Shown here one piece after another: positions 52,682-62,228 of a stretch of 64,000 nucleotides of DNA. The translations under genes and the position numbers were made by a program. Position 1 is the first letter of the stretch, and the number at the start of each line of letters is the position of its first letter. The stretch is from assembly GCF_010586825.1 (NCBI RefSeq), contig NZ_JAAAGB010000007.1, forward strand, positions 186,001 through 250,000, in the 5' to 3' direction. This DNA is from Draconibacterium mangrovi (GTDB taxonomy: Bacteria > Bacteroidota > Bacteroidia > Bacteroidales > Prolixibacteraceae). The notes below the pieces were generated by a model that worked only from the letters and a program-made list of their open reading frames with translations, had not been told where the DNA came from and did no database searches.

Positions 52682-53686
52682 TTACAGTTTTTGATTCATG
52701 CCATACACCTTAATAATAGCTTCAATAATATTCATTGAATTTGTTTTTCGCATGATGTTTGAGCGGTGTTTTTCTACCGTTCTCTGCGAAATTCCCAATT
52801 CGGCGGCAATAAGTTTAATGGGGGTTCCTTTTCCCGATATTTTTAAAATATCATATTCTCTTGAGGTTAAATCAAAATCAGCTGATTGCTCATTTTGAGT
52901 TTCAGATATTGAATTGTGATCATTTCCAGAAAATGATTTTACAACATGATCTGACAGAATCTCCACCTGAATAAGTAATCGGTTAACTACAAAATTCGAA
53001 ATATTTGAAATGTACAAATTCGCACGATACCCATTTTCTCCTTTCAAATGCACATTCGAAACTGTACAATCGGTTGTATGGCCTTTTAAACACATGCAAA
53101 ATTGTTTTTGCTGTTTCGGAGATTCACTGAAATCAAAGATTTCTTTTAATCCTGGCAGGCTCAAACTTTTGGCAAAACCCATAGTCTGATAAAACGCTGG
53201 ATTGGCACGTTCAATCCTGTCAGTATCGCAAACCAACATCCCAATTGGCGAGCTAACAAAAAGCTTTTCGAAAGTTGAGCGCTCAAATGCTTTTAGCTTA
53301 TCTGTTTTTTCGAACAACAACGTTAGCTTTGTAAGTATACGCTTTTCAATAAGTGGCTTAAAAATAAAATTATCGATTCCCAACTCCAGCCCCATCATTA
53401 TTTCATCCGAATCATAATTTTCAACAATTACAACATAGGGAGTGACACAATTTAATGTACTCCTCCTTAATAAATTGTAGGTCTGATAAGCATCGTAATC
53501 CGTGAAATTATGACTACAGATTATCAGGTCGGGAGAATACTCAATAATTTTTTGAATGGCAGCCGGAATAGTTACAGCTCGTTTTACACAATATTTGTGT
53601 GTTTTTAGGATCCCACATAACTGGCCGAATAGTTCATCGTCGGACACATTAAGCAGTATCAACTTTTCTTGATGCAATTGGTTCAT
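52682..53686 (-). CDS. CsgD-like regulator: pseudo-receiver, PAS-like and LuxR HTH domains (second copy)
   Basis: This 334-residue paralogue of the 47371 regulator has a receiver-like domain (about 8-128), a PAS-like domain (about 135-250; FVSSPIGMLVCDTDRIERAN) and a LuxR HTH (about 272-332; LTSREYDILKISGKGTPIKL, SQRTVEKHRSNI). The phosphoacceptor position is Ser58 (LIICSHNFTD), although the conserved Lys110 (FIFKPL) is kept. It sits immediately upstream of the curli operon on the same strand, and its sister lies at the other end of the operon. It may form homo- or heterodimers with it (inference). No histidine kinase is near. Confidence 0.87.
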   Translation of the reverse strand: MNQLHQEKLILLNVSDDELFGQLCGILKTHKYCVKRAVTIPAAIQKIIEYSPDLIICSHNFTDYDAYQTYNLLRRSTLNCVTPYVVIVENYDSDEIMMGLELGIDNFIFKPLIEKRILTKLTLLFEKTDKLKAFERSTFEKLFVSSPIGMLVCDTDRIERANPAFYQTMGFAKSLSLPGLKEIFDFSESPKQQKQFCMCLKGHTTDCTVSNVHLKGENGYRANLYISNISNFVVNRLLIQVEILSDHVVKSFSGNDHNSISETQNEQSADFDLTSREYDILKISGKGTPIKLIAAELGISQRTVEKHRSNIMRKTNSMNIIEAIIKVYGMNQKL

Positions 53687-54104
53687 CGCTATTATGTATT
53701 GTAAAGGTGATAGCTAATTTAAGATAATTTCCAATAAATGACACGGTTAAAAGCTAATTTTATGTAGAAAGGAATAATACAACACGAAAAACACCCACAA
53801 ACACTTTACAAACTTTAGTTCATAAAATAAATAAATGAAGTCGGGAACCATATCCATTGCACTATAATTTTACTATATGAATTCCATGAAACAATTTAGC
53901 TCACCTGCATTCTGTTGATTAAGAATTGAACAGGCTTTCTTATTTGTCATTAGTCCAAATAAATGTAACGAAACCCGCAATTAACAAATACTTTACATAT
54001 CTATTCGAACTTCACATTATAATATTCGAATCATAGTGGGGGGAATTATATTTCTATCTTTGCGCACCTGAAATTATTAGCCGTATTTTATAATCCGATA
54101 AAAC
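53687..54104. other. Divergent intergenic region
   Basis: An AT-rich gap between the curli-flanking regulator and the CoA-transferase gene. TATCTTTG at 54055-54062 fits the -7 box and is 43 bases upstream of the CoA-transferase ATG. An ATGAAACA at 53886 resembles the curli motif half but has no partner half. No ORF seen. Confidence 0.45.
54055..54062 (+). promoter_or_regulatory. Candidate -7 box for the CoA-transferase gene
   Basis: TATCTTTG matches TAnnTTTG 43 bases before the start at 54105. No convincing -33 TTG. Confidence 0.45.
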
Positions 54105-55412
54105 ATGAAAAATATTAAGTACGTATCGCCGGAAGAAGCTGTAAAGGTTATAAAAACCGGAGACAGAGTCCATTTAAGTAGTGTTGCTGTAACTCCTCAT
54201 ACCTTAATTAAACCGATGGTTGAGAGAGGTCGCAACAAAGAGTTCCACAATGTTACCATTCAACATATCCATGTAGAAGGTCAGGTTGAATATGCCAATC
54301 CTGAATTCGAAGGAATCTTTCATTCTGAACAATTTTTTGTTGGTGGAAACCTGAGAAAACAAACTCAGGCTGGCTACGCCGATTACATTCCAATTTTCTT
54401 AAGCGAAACGCAGCGTTTAATGCGCAGAGGTTATTTAAAAGTAAATGTTGCCATGATTATGGTGTCAGTTCCTGACAAACATGGTTTCGTTTCATTAGGT
54501 ACTTCTGTTGATGCAACCCGCGCCGCTATTGAAAATGCAGATACGGTAATTGCAGCTGTAAACCCGAATGTTCCGAGAGCTTGGGGTGATGCAATGATGC
54601 ATATTGATGAGATTGATATTTTCGTTGAAGACGACATTCCATTGTATGTTCACGATCCTGCACCATTATCAGAAATGGACATTAAAATTGGGAAAAATGT
54701 TGCCGAATTAGTTGAAGATGGTGCTTGTTTGCAAATGGGTATCGGAGGTATTCCGAATGCTGTTTTGGCACAGTTGGGCAACCACAAAGATCTTGGAGTA
54801 CACACCGAAATGTTTGCCGACGGAATTCTTCCTTTGGTAGAAAAAGGTGTTGTAACCGGTAAGAAGAAAAAAACAGATCCGGGAAAGATGGTAGCATCAT
54901 TCCTTATGGGATCGCAAGCTCTTTATGATTTTGTTGACGACAACCCACGTGTTGCCATGATGGACGTTGCTCACACCAACCACGTGGCAAACATCCGCAA
55001 GAATGACAAAGTAACAGCAATCAACTCTGCACTGGCTATCGATCTGACTGGTCAGGTTTGTGCCGACTCAATTGGTATTACTCACTACTCGGGAGTTGGA
55101 GGCCAGATTGACTTTATCCGCGGTGCGGGTCACTCTAAAAAGGGTAAACCAATTATTGCGCTTCCGTCGGTAACGAATAAAGGTATTTCTAAAATTAGCC
55201 CAACCTTACTTTCCGGATCAGGCGTTGTAACTACTCGTGCGAACATGCATTGGGTGGTAACTGAGTATGGTGCTGTTAACTTATATGGCAAAACACTTCA
55301 GGAAAGAGCAAAACTTCTGATTTCTATCGCTCACCCTGACCATCAGGAATCGTTAGACAAAGCATCGTTTGAACGATTCGGTCCACACTACCATTATGTA
55401 AGGGGTGAATAA
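54105..55412 (+). CDS. Acetyl-CoA hydrolase/acyl-CoA transferase family protein
   Basis: This 435-residue cytoplasmic enzyme of the class I CoA-transferase/acetyl-CoA hydrolase family moves CoA between carboxylic acids. Seen: VHLSSVAVTPHTLIK, VPDKHGFVSLGTSVDATR, MQMGIGG-like LQMGIGGIPNAV, HTEMFADGI (catalytic Glu) and GVGGQIDFIRGAGHSKKGK. Close relatives include 4-hydroxybutyrate and propionyl-CoA:succinate CoA-transferases. Just downstream lie the methylmalonyl-CoA epimerase and decarboxylase genes, so propionyl-CoA:succinate or :acetate CoA transfer in propionate metabolism is the best guess. It has its own terminator, so it is a separate transcript. Confidence 0.92.
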   Translation: MKNIKYVSPEEAVKVIKTGDRVHLSSVAVTPHTLIKPMVERGRNKEFHNVTIQHIHVEGQVEYANPEFEGIFHSEQFFVGGNLRKQTQAGYADYIPIFLSETQRLMRRGYLKVNVAMIMVSVPDKHGFVSLGTSVDATRAAIENADTVIAAVNPNVPRAWGDAMMHIDEIDIFVEDDIPLYVHDPAPLSEMDIKIGKNVAELVEDGACLQMGIGGIPNAVLAQLGNHKDLGVHTEMFADGILPLVEKGVVTGKKKKTDPGKMVASFLMGSQALYDFVDDNPRVAMMDVAHTNHVANIRKNDKVTAINSALAIDLTGQVCADSIGITHYSGVGGQIDFIRGAGHSKKGKPIIALPSVTNKGISKISPTLLSGSGVVTTRANMHWVVTEYGAVNLYGKTLQERAKLLISIAHPDHQESLDKASFERFGPHYHYVRGE

Positions 55413-55428
55413 AAGACATATGTTTAAT

Positions 55429-55456
55429 GAAGCAGACTTAATGTCTGCTTTTTTTA
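55429..55456 (+). terminator. Terminator of the CoA-transferase gene
   Basis: AAGCAGAC (55430-55437) pairs with GTCTGCTT (55443-55450), followed by TTTTTATG. Confidence 0.85.
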
Positions 55457-55570
55457 TGACTATTATCATCAACCATTTTATCATTTCGTTCGAATATTAA
55501 CTAATTCTAAAATCATGATACCAAACAATCAGGTTTTCTGGTTTTAGCGAATAGGGAATTATAAGAAGCC

Positions 55571-55578
55571 TAACTTTG
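55571..55578 (+). promoter_or_regulatory. Candidate -7 box for the methylmalonyl-CoA operon
   Basis: TAACTTTG matches TAnnTTTG, 136 bases upstream of the epimerase start. Confidence 0.4.
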
Positions 55579-55713
55579 TTGGAGTTTAAAAAATTGACTA
55601 TTAATATTTTATAACCATTCTAAATAAGCAGAAATAGAAACGATTAATGCCTCAATAAACTGTACTAACTGGTTCAAAATCTGCTTATTTTCAAGAATAC
55701 AATTATTTACAAG

Positions 55714-56118
55714 ATGAACATTTCACATATAGAACACATCGGGATCGCAGTAAATAGTCTAGAAGAAGCTATTCCATACTACGAAGAGATGCTGGGTCTA
55801 AAATGCTATGCCGTTGAAGAAGTGGCAGAACAAAAAGTAAAAACCGCCTTCTTCCAGGTTGGCGACACTAAAATCGAGTTATTGGAATCAACCAGTCCTG
55901 ACGGACCTATTGGCAAATTCCTTGAGAAAAAAGGTCAGGGCGTACACCACCTTGCTTTTGCTGTTGACAATGTTAACGATTCGTTGAACGAGCTTGGAGA
56001 AAAAGGCGTTCAGCTAATCGACAAAACAGCGCGAAAAGGGGCCGAAGGCTTAAACATTGGTTTCCTTCATCCAAAAGCTACTATGGGTGTATTAACCGAA
56101 ATTTGTGGAAAAGAATAA
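55714..56118 (+). CDS. mce: Methylmalonyl-CoA epimerase
   Basis: A 134-residue VOC-fold enzyme that interconverts (R)- and (S)-methylmalonyl-CoA. Metal ligands: His9 (IEHIGIAV), Gln (KTAFFQVGDTKIELLE), His near 86 (GQGVHHLAFAV) and Glu near the end (GVLTEICGKE). The length is standard. It is the first gene of an operon with mmdA (24 bases away), mmdD, mmdC and mmdB, linking succinyl-CoA to propionyl-CoA. The mutase itself is not in the window. Confidence 0.96.
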   Translation: MNISHIEHIGIAVNSLEEAIPYYEEMLGLKCYAVEEVAEQKVKTAFFQVGDTKIELLESTSPDGPIGKFLEKKGQGVHHLAFAVDNVNDSLNELGEKGVQLIDKTARKGAEGLNIGFLHPKATMGVLTEICGKE

Positions 56119-56142
56119 AAGACACTTATAATAACCGATTTT

Positions 56143-57702
56143 ATGAGCAACCAGGATAAAATTAAAAAGTTAATCGACCTAAGAGCAGAAGCTAAACTGG
56201 GTGGCGGATTGAAAAGAATTGAAGCGCAGCACAAAAAAGGCAAATTTACTGCTCGCGAAAGAATCGAACTTCTGTTAGATGAAGGAAGTTTCGAAGAATT
56301 TGACATGTTTGTTACACACCGCTGTACAAACTTCGGATTGGAAAAAACCAAATTTTTGGGCGACGGCGTTGTTACCGGTCACGGAACAATCGACGGACGT
56401 GTAGTTTATGTTTTCTCGCAAGACTTTACCGTTTTCGGAGGATCGTTATCAGAAACCTTTGCACAGAAAATTTGCAAGGTAATGGATATGGCTATGAAAG
56501 CCGGAGCACCGGTAATTGGTATCAACGACTCGGGTGGTGCACGTATTCAGGAAGGTGTGAATTCGCTGGCCGGTTATGCCGAAATTTTCGAGCGTAACAT
56601 TTTGGCATCAGGAGTTATTCCACAAATCTCAGCTATTTTCGGACCATGTGCCGGTGGTGCAGTTTACTCTCCTGCCCTTACCGACTTTATCATGATGACC
56701 GAGCAAAACTCATACATGTTTGTAACCGGACCAAAAGTTGTTAAAACAGTAACCGGCGAAGACATTTCAGTTGAAGACCTTGGTGGTGGTAAAGTACATG
56801 CATCAAAATCAGGTGTTGCACAATTCCTTGTTGAAAACGAACAGGAAGGAATTCTGATTTTACGTAAACTTATAAGCTATCTTCCTCAAAACAATCTGGA
56901 AGATCCGATCATTACTGAAAGCACTGATCCTATCGACCGTTTAGACGATGTATTGAATGAAATCATTCCTGATAATCCAAACCAGCCTTACGATGTAAAA
57001 GACGTTATTCACACCATTGTTGACTATGGCGAATTCCTTGAAATTCACCGTAACTATGCGAAAAATATCGTAGTTGGTTTTGCTAAATTCGACGGACAAC
57101 CTGTTGGTATTGTTGCTAACCAGCCAAACTACTTAGCCGGTGTACTCGACATTAATGCATCAGTAAAAGCCGCTCGTTTTGTACGATTCTGCGACGCATT
57201 CAATATTCCAATTATTACTCTTGTTGATGTTCCGGGATTCTTGCCGGGAAGTCGTCAGGAATATGGTGGTATTATTACTCACGGAGCAAAACTGATGTTT
57301 GCCTACGGCGAAGCTACTGTACCAAAAATCACTATCACGTTACGTAAATCGTACGGAGGTGCACACGACGTTATGTCGAGTAAACAGTTGCGTGGCGACC
57401 TGAACTATGCATGGCCAACTGCCGAAATTGCAGTAATGGGTGCTGCCGGAGCTGTTGAAGTACTTCACGGAAGAAAATTACGCGATATTGAAGATGCTGA
57501 AGAGCGTGCTAAATTTGTTGCCGACCACGAGGAAGAATACAAAGAGAAATTCGCTAATCCATATCAGGCTGCTTCATTCGGATATATCGACGATGTTATT
57601 GAGCCACGTAATACAAGGTTCAGAATTATTCGCGGGTTACAAAGTCTTGCCACCAAGAAACTGGTTAATCCACCTAAGAAGCATTCAAATATTCCACTTT
57701 AA
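56143..57702 (+). CDS. mmdA: Methylmalonyl-CoA decarboxylase alpha subunit (carboxyltransferase)
   Basis: A 519-residue cytoplasmic carboxyltransferase that moves the carboxyl of methylmalonyl-CoA to biotin, releasing propionyl-CoA. Seen: [74 protein letters not shown] and a C terminus ending KKHSNIPL as in propionyl-CoA carboxylase beta chains. The two ClpP-fold halves (about 20-255 and 275-500) are complete. The neighbours (gamma, biotin carrier and sodium-pump beta subunits) mark it as part of a Na+ pump rather than an ATP-driven carboxylase. Confidence 0.95.
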   Translation: MSNQDKIKKLIDLRAEAKLGGGLKRIEAQHKKGKFTARERIELLLDEGSFEEFDMFVTHRCTNFGLEKTKFLGDGVVTGHGTIDGRVVYVFSQDFTVFGGSLSETFAQKICKVMDMAMKAGAPVIGINDSGGARIQEGVNSLAGYAEIFERNILASGVIPQISAIFGPCAGGAVYSPALTDFIMMTEQNSYMFVTGPKVVKTVTGEDISVEDLGGGKVHASKSGVAQFLVENEQEGILILRKLISYLPQNNLEDPIITESTDPIDRLDDVLNEIIPDNPNQPYDVKDVIHTIVDYGEFLEIHRNYAKNIVVGFAKFDGQPVGIVANQPNYLAGVLDINASVKAARFVRFCDAFNIPIITLVDVPGFLPGSRQEYGGIITHGAKLMFAYGEATVPKITITLRKSYGGAHDVMSSKQLRGDLNYAWPTAEIAVMGAAGAVEVLHGRKLRDIEDAEERAKFVADHEEEYKEKFANPYQAASFGYIDDVIEPRNTRFRIIRGLQSLATKKLVNPPKKHSNIPL

Positions 57703-57716
57703 AAACAGAACAAATT

Positions 57717-58088
57717 ATGGAACCATTATCAATCCTATTAGCTAGTTCTGTTCAGTTTGGATTCACAGTTGCAATTGTTGGGTTCTTGATCGTTTTTGCA
57801 TCGTTAACAGTTTTGGTTATTGTATTTAACAACGCACCAAAATTGATTAACATGAAATTCAACAAAGAAAAACTGAAAAAAAGAAAGCAAAAAGGCGAGC
57901 CGGAAACAGCCGAAGATGATTATAACATCGAAGGTAACGTTACTGCTGCCATCAGTTTGGCACTACACATGTACTTTAACGAACTTCACGATGAAGAAAG
58001 TAATATTGTTACCATTAAAAAGGTAAGAAAATCGTACTCTCCATGGAGTTCTAAAATTTACAGTGTACAAAACAACTGGCCGCGATAA
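57717..58088 (+). CDS. mmdD: OadG-like gamma/delta subunit of the sodium pump
   Basis: A 123-residue membrane protein with one TM helix near the N terminus (about 14-37; FGFTVAIVGFLIVFASLTVLVI), followed by a charged linker (NKEKLKKRKQKGEPETAEDD) and a C-terminal domain (VTAAISLALHMYFNELHDEESN, ending SVQNNWPR). This is the OadG/MmdD family that assembles the decarboxylase on the membrane. It lies 14 bases after mmdA and 35 bases before the biotin carrier gene. Confidence 0.88.
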   Translation: MEPLSILLASSVQFGFTVAIVGFLIVFASLTVLVIVFNNAPKLINMKFNKEKLKKRKQKGEPETAEDDYNIEGNVTAAISLALHMYFNELHDEESNIVTIKKVRKSYSPWSSKIYSVQNNWPR

Positions 58089-58123
58089 ATAATTCTGAAT
58101 ACAAAGTGTAAAAAAAGAATACA

Positions 58124-58549
58124 ATGAAAAAATATAAATTCACAATCAGTGGTAACGAATACGACGTTCATTTAAAAGACATTGAAGACAATGTTGCAGA
58201 ATTAGATGTAAACGGAACCATTTACGAAGTACAAATTCACGGAGAAGTAAAAACTTCAAAAACGCCGAAACTGATTCGGAAACCGGTTGAAAAAATGCCT
58301 GGAGAAGGTCAGATCAAGAAAACTCAATCAACCGGAAAACACAAAGTAACAGCACCACTACCAGGTACAATTTTGAAAATTAATGTAACTGTTGGCGACG
58401 TTGTAACTGAAGGCCAAAACCTGATGGTTATGGAAGCCATGAAAATGGAAAATCAGGTTCAAACTACAAAAGCCGGAGAAGTTACTGCCATTAAAGTTAA
58501 TGTGGGCGACAGCGTGTTGCAAGATGATCTGTTAATAGAAATTGCTTAA
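58124..58549 (+). CDS. mmdC: Biotin carboxyl carrier subunit
   Basis: A 141-residue biotin carrier. The C-terminal biotinyl domain (about 72-141) has the biotinylated Lys107 in MVMEAMKMENQ. The N-terminal 45 residues form a small beta domain and a Lys/Pro-rich linker follows (KTSKTPKLIRKPVEKMPGEG). It shuttles the carboxyl group from MmdA to the membrane subunit MmdB. The operon position between mmdD and mmdB is standard. Confidence 0.95.
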   Translation: MKKYKFTISGNEYDVHLKDIEDNVAELDVNGTIYEVQIHGEVKTSKTPKLIRKPVEKMPGEGQIKKTQSTGKHKVTAPLPGTILKINVTVGDVVTEGQNLMVMEAMKMENQVQTTKAGEVTAIKVNVGDSVLQDDLLIEIA

Positions 58550-58565
58550 ACAATACATTGCTGAC

Positions 58566-60212
58566 ATGAGAAAAATAGTTCAATTATTATTCGTATTGAT
58601 TTTTCTTGCGCCCTCAGTATATGCTGGTGGTCAGCCGGAAAAACTCAGCGATGTAATTACAAAGGGGAAATGGATAAATCATTCCGACGGATATGTACCA
58701 ATTCCAACTTATAAAGAAGGAGAACCTGATCAAAAGGAGGATCCAACCACAGTAAAACGTTACAAAACGTTTACATTTGAAACCGACGGAGGATTTCTTC
58801 TTGACTCAGCAAAACAGCGATATTCAGGACGTTACGAAGTTATTGGAGACGAAGTTGAGTTGCATTTCAATACCGTTCCAATTACTGAGTTGCGCACGAA
58901 TAGAGATCTGAATCAACAGGGAGGTTATAACGTTACAACCCTTCAGGTAAAATTACCTAACCGCGTTCTTAAAATTGACGCCGACGGTAACCTGTCGGGA
59001 GACGGATATATTTATAAACGCTACAGCGGCGCGGTGGCCGGTTTGTTTAACTTCTACGAATTTTCGGGATTTGCCAACATAGCCTGGGGAAACATCATCA
59101 TGATGATTGTAGGATTTGTTTTCCTTTACCTGGCTATTAAGTACGATTTCGAGCCGATGCTTTTAATCCCTATCGGATTTGGTATTTTAATTGGTAACAT
59201 TCCAATGTTCCAGGTAGCTGATTTTAACCTGAAACTAGGAGTTTACGAGCCTGGTTCGGTACTTAACATCCTTTACCAGGGTGTGGTTCAGGGATGGTAT
59301 CCTCCACTTATTTTCCTTGGTATTGGTGCAATGACAGACTTTTCGTCACTGATCTCGAATCCAAAACTAATGTTACTGGGTGCCGCTGCGCAGATTGGTA
59401 TTTTCCTTACGTTCCTTGGAGCGATTTATTTGGGATTTGCCGCACCTGAAGCCGGCGCAATTGGTATTATTGGTGGTGCCGACGGTCCTACAGCGATCTT
59501 TATTTCATCGAAACTGGCGAACGGATTAAATGTTCTGCCCGACGGAACCACAGTGAAAAACCTGATTGGCCCTATCGCGATTGCAGCTTATTCGTATATG
59601 GCACTTGTTCCGGTTATTCAACCGCCGGTAATCCGACTGATGACTTCTAAAAGAGAACGTCTTATCAGGATGAAACCTCCACGCGCGGTTTCTAAAACGG
59701 AGAAAGTACTGTTCCCAATTATTGGTCTGATTCTTACTGCATACATTGCACCATCAGCATTACCACTTATTGGTATGTTATTCTTTGGTAACTTGCTAAA
59801 AGAATCGGGTGTAACAAAACGTTTGGCAAATACTGCAGCTAACCCACTTATCGATGCCATTACAATTTTGCTTGGTATTACTGTAGGAGCTTCAACACAA
59901 GCCGACGTATTCCTTACTCCGGCTTCAATTAAGATCTTCGGTCTTGGTGCAGCTTCTTTCGTAATTGCGACAGCTGGTGGTGTTGCTGGTGCTAAAATCA
60001 TGAACCTGTTCCTGAAAAAAGAGAACAAGATCAATCCAATGATTGGAGCAGCCGGTGTATCTGCAGTGCCTGACAGTGCAAGGGTTGTTCAAGGTATGGG
60101 ATTAAAAGAAGACCCAACGAACCACTTGTTAATGCACGCTATGGCACCAAACGTTTCGGGTGTTATTGGTTCGGCAGTAGCAGCTGGTATTTTGTTGAGC
60201 TTCCTGATGTAA
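58566..60212 (+). CDS. mmdB: Na+-translocating decarboxylase beta subunit with extra periplasmic domain
   Basis: This 548-residue membrane protein decarboxylates carboxybiotin while pumping Na+ outward. The pump core (about 160-548) has GGADGPTAIFISSKL, PPVIRLMTSKRERLIRM, FGNLLKESGVTKRLANTA, PLIDAITILLGITVGAST and AAGVSAVPDSARVVQGMG, with about ten TM helices. Before it lie a signal peptide (LLFVLIFLAPSVYAGG) and a domain of about 130 residues (WINHSDGYVPIPTYKEG, FLLDSAKQRYSGRYEVIGDE, YNVTTLQVKLPNRVLKID) that is absent from classical OadB/MmdB (about 380-430 residues). The ATG at 58566 is preferred over a TTG at 58542 inside mmdC. A terminator follows. Confidence 0.94.
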   Translation: MRKIVQLLFVLIFLAPSVYAGGQPEKLSDVITKGKWINHSDGYVPIPTYKEGEPDQKEDPTTVKRYKTFTFETDGGFLLDSAKQRYSGRYEVIGDEVELHFNTVPITELRTNRDLNQQGGYNVTTLQVKLPNRVLKIDADGNLSGDGYIYKRYSGAVAGLFNFYEFSGFANIAWGNIIMMIVGFVFLYLAIKYDFEPMLLIPIGFGILIGNIPMFQVADFNLKLGVYEPGSVLNILYQGVVQGWYPPLIFLGIGAMTDFSSLISNPKLMLLGAAAQIGIFLTFLGAIYLGFAAPEAGAIGIIGGADGPTAIFISSKLANGLNVLPDGTTVKNLIGPIAIAAYSYMALVPVIQPPVIRLMTSKRERLIRMKPPRAVSKTEKVLFPIIGLILTAYIAPSALPLIGMLFFGNLLKESGVTKRLANTAANPLIDAITILLGITVGASTQADVFLTPASIKIFGLGAASFVIATAGGVAGAKIMNLFLKKENKINPMIGAAGVSAVPDSARVVQGMGLKEDPTNHLLMHAMAPNVSGVIGSAVAAGILLSFLM

Positions 60213-60233
60213 GAAAAACTGCTTACGCTATAT

Positions 60234-60268
60234 AAAAAAAGGATTTCTGCTTCAGAAATCCTTTTTTT
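60234..60268. terminator. Bidirectional terminator after mmdB
   Basis: GGATTTCTG (60241-60249) and CAGAAATCC (60253-60261) are perfect arms, flanked by a run of A on the left and seven T on the right. It serves the mmd operon and the convergent YbaK-like gene. Confidence 0.9.
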
Positions 60269-60270
60269 GT

Positions 60271-60780
60271 TTATTCAAATGCCCATCGTTCGCTTGGATC
60301 GCCGGGCATAGAAACTGTTTTCCACGAAAATTTAAATATCCGTGGTTCAACCAGACGTTCAAAATCGGCATAGCTCATTTTAATCATCTCGGTGTGGGTA
60401 CCTGCATTAAATGCAATTTCTTCATCTTCAGCAAGCGTTTCGGCCACAAAAACCTCCATGTCGTAAAGATTGCCAAATGGCGGCATCGCTCCTATTTCGC
60501 AGTCGGGGAAAAAACGGTGAAATTCAGCTTCGCTTGCCAAACTAACATGTGGTGTTCCGAAGATTTCTTTCAACAGTTCAAAATCAACCTGATACGAAGC
60601 AGGAAGTACTGTCATTGCCATTTTCCCATCTACATTTACAATCACAGTTTTTGCAAACTCCTTACCCGAAATGTGACTTTTTGCTGCGATTTCCTGAGCA
60701 GTAAAGGCCCTTGAATGTCTGATTACAACGTACTTTACATCGTTTTCATCAAGAAATGCTTTAAGTTTTTTTACTGGCAT
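60271..60780 (-). CDS. YbaK/EbsC-family aminoacyl-tRNA deacylase
   Basis: A 169-residue cytoplasmic protein of the YbaK/ProX editing family, which hydrolyses mischarged tRNAs. Signatures: RHSRAFTAQEIAAKSHISGK, FAKTVIVNVDG, AMTVLPASYQVD, EIGAMPPFGNLYDMEVFV and FNAGTHTEMIKMSYADFERL. The C-terminal extension (PRIFKFSWKTVSMPGDPSERW) is not part of the core. Which amino acid it clears is unknown. Convergent with the mmd operon. Confidence 0.9.
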   Translation of the reverse strand: MPVKKLKAFLDENDVKYVVIRHSRAFTAQEIAAKSHISGKEFAKTVIVNVDGKMAMTVLPASYQVDFELLKEIFGTPHVSLASEAEFHRFFPDCEIGAMPPFGNLYDMEVFVAETLAEDEEIAFNAGTHTEMIKMSYADFERLVEPRIFKFSWKTVSMPGDPSERWAFE

Positions 60781-61424
60781 AACAATTTAGTTTAACTCTT
60801 TTAATCTTAAAATTTCACGAATTTCTTTAAGTACAATAGCTTTCTTTCCGGTATATTTTTACACCAATTACAACCTACAGGTTTCGTTTTTTGCACAGTT
60901 TAAAAGCATATGATTTATTCTTTTTGATTGTAACAAAAATTTATTGATTGATTCAGGATCGACTTTCGAACAAAATGGTCATTAATTCGATTAAATTTTA
61001 TATTAAACTGATTTTAACCTAAAATAATTAAAAATAGTGCCATGAGGCATCACTCCCATGTGCTACAATTCCTTCTAAGACAGGATTTCAAGATAAATCA
61101 AACAATGTATTACTGTTAATTATAATTTCTCCTATACACCATCTTAGAGTCGACTACTAAACCCAAATTATGTAAATTACAATTTAAATTCGAAAAATAA
61201 TAAAGGAGTTATTTGTATTGTATTTTCAAAATACACTAACTTGTTAATACTTATCGAACAATTAGCATATGAAAGACACCAGATTCATTAAAAGAATCCA
61301 TAAGAATTGTTTGATCTCCACAACTTACAAAATGCAAAACAATAAATCCGGGAATTCTATTTCGGAAAGTTCGCTGTGCTTTTTAAAACATCTTAATAAT
61401 TCTAACTAATTAAAAATTAACATT
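60781..61424. other. Long AT-rich intergenic region
   Basis: About 640 bases between divergent genes. The only ORF with a start is a 46-codon frame at 61269-61409 (MKDTRFIKRIHKN...), which ends 15 bases before the next gene; its composition is not convincing, but it could be a leader peptide. No tRNA-like structure or obvious promoter box. Confidence 0.4.
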
Positions 61425-62216
61425 ATGAAAAAGCTTGTCTTTTTAATCGTTTTTATGCTTTTAAGCACAGCTATTCTCTTTGCTCAGCAAGAAAATGATC
61501 GTCTGTATATTCTGATGGAATTTATGTCCGTATCGGATGAAATGGAGGACGACTATCAGCAGGTTGAAGAGTTTTGGTCGAAAATCCACCAACAAAGAAT
61601 TGCAGATAACAACATTATAGGCTGGGATCTTTGGGCCATGATGCCACGCGGAACCGAGCAGGGATCGCAGTACTTTACCGTCACACTTTATAGTACTCTG
61701 GCAGCAATGCTTGAAGGAATACCCGGTGATAAATTTCAGCAATACGTACAAAATGCCTATCCGGATATGAGTCAAAGTGACCGGGATGCCATGATGGAAA
61801 AAACCGTAAAATCGCGCGATATTGCTCACCAGGTTTTCACCACCGAAATAAACAATACAAGTGGTGATTTTGAGATGGAAATTGGCACCTTGATTGTTTT
61901 TGATATTATGAAACAAGAACATGATAGTTACGAAAAAGTGGAGGACGAGCTATTTAAACCATGGCATCAACAAATGGTCGACAATGGGCAAAAAGGCGCA
62001 TGGGGACTATTACGGGTAATTCTTCCGGCAGGTAGCCAGGCAGTTGGCTCACATATAACCTACAGTATGTATAAAGACTTTGAGCAGCTTGCCAACCACT
62101 GGGAAGGTGATGGTGGAGAAATGGATGTAATGACTTCGCTGGCTGTCCAGAAAGCACTAAAAACACGAGATATGCGCGGTGTTGAAATGGCCCGTCTTGT
62201 AATGAAAGTTCGATAA
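61425..62216 (+). CDS. Exported protein with an internal duplication, unknown function
   Basis: A 263-residue protein with a signal peptide (LVFLIVFMLLSTAILFAQQ). Two halves of about 110 residues resemble each other: LYILMEFMSVSDEMEDDYQQ followed by FWSKIHQQRIADNNIIGWDLW in the first, and IGTLIVFDIMKQEHDSYEKV followed by PWHQQMVDNGQKGAWGLLRV in the second. The pattern (strand, helix, GW/GAWG turn, SQ and SMY segments) suggests dimeric alpha/beta-barrel (ferredoxin-like) domains. Function unknown. It is 12 bases upstream of a SnoaL-like gene and shares a terminator with it, so the two form an operon. Confidence 0.8.
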   Translation: MKKLVFLIVFMLLSTAILFAQQENDRLYILMEFMSVSDEMEDDYQQVEEFWSKIHQQRIADNNIIGWDLWAMMPRGTEQGSQYFTVTLYSTLAAMLEGIPGDKFQQYVQNAYPDMSQSDRDAMMEKTVKSRDIAHQVFTTEINNTSGDFEMEIGTLIVFDIMKQEHDSYEKVEDELFKPWHQQMVDNGQKGAWGLLRVILPAGSQAVGSHITYSMYKDFEQLANHWEGDGGEMDVMTSLAVQKALKTRDMRGVEMARLVMKVR

Positions 62217-62228
62217 ATTAGGATAATC

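Noticed and set aside
61269-61409. 46-codon ORF just upstream of the gene at 61425
   Set aside because: Short and without hydrophobic, cysteine or repeat pattern or family likeness; a leader peptide cannot be excluded.
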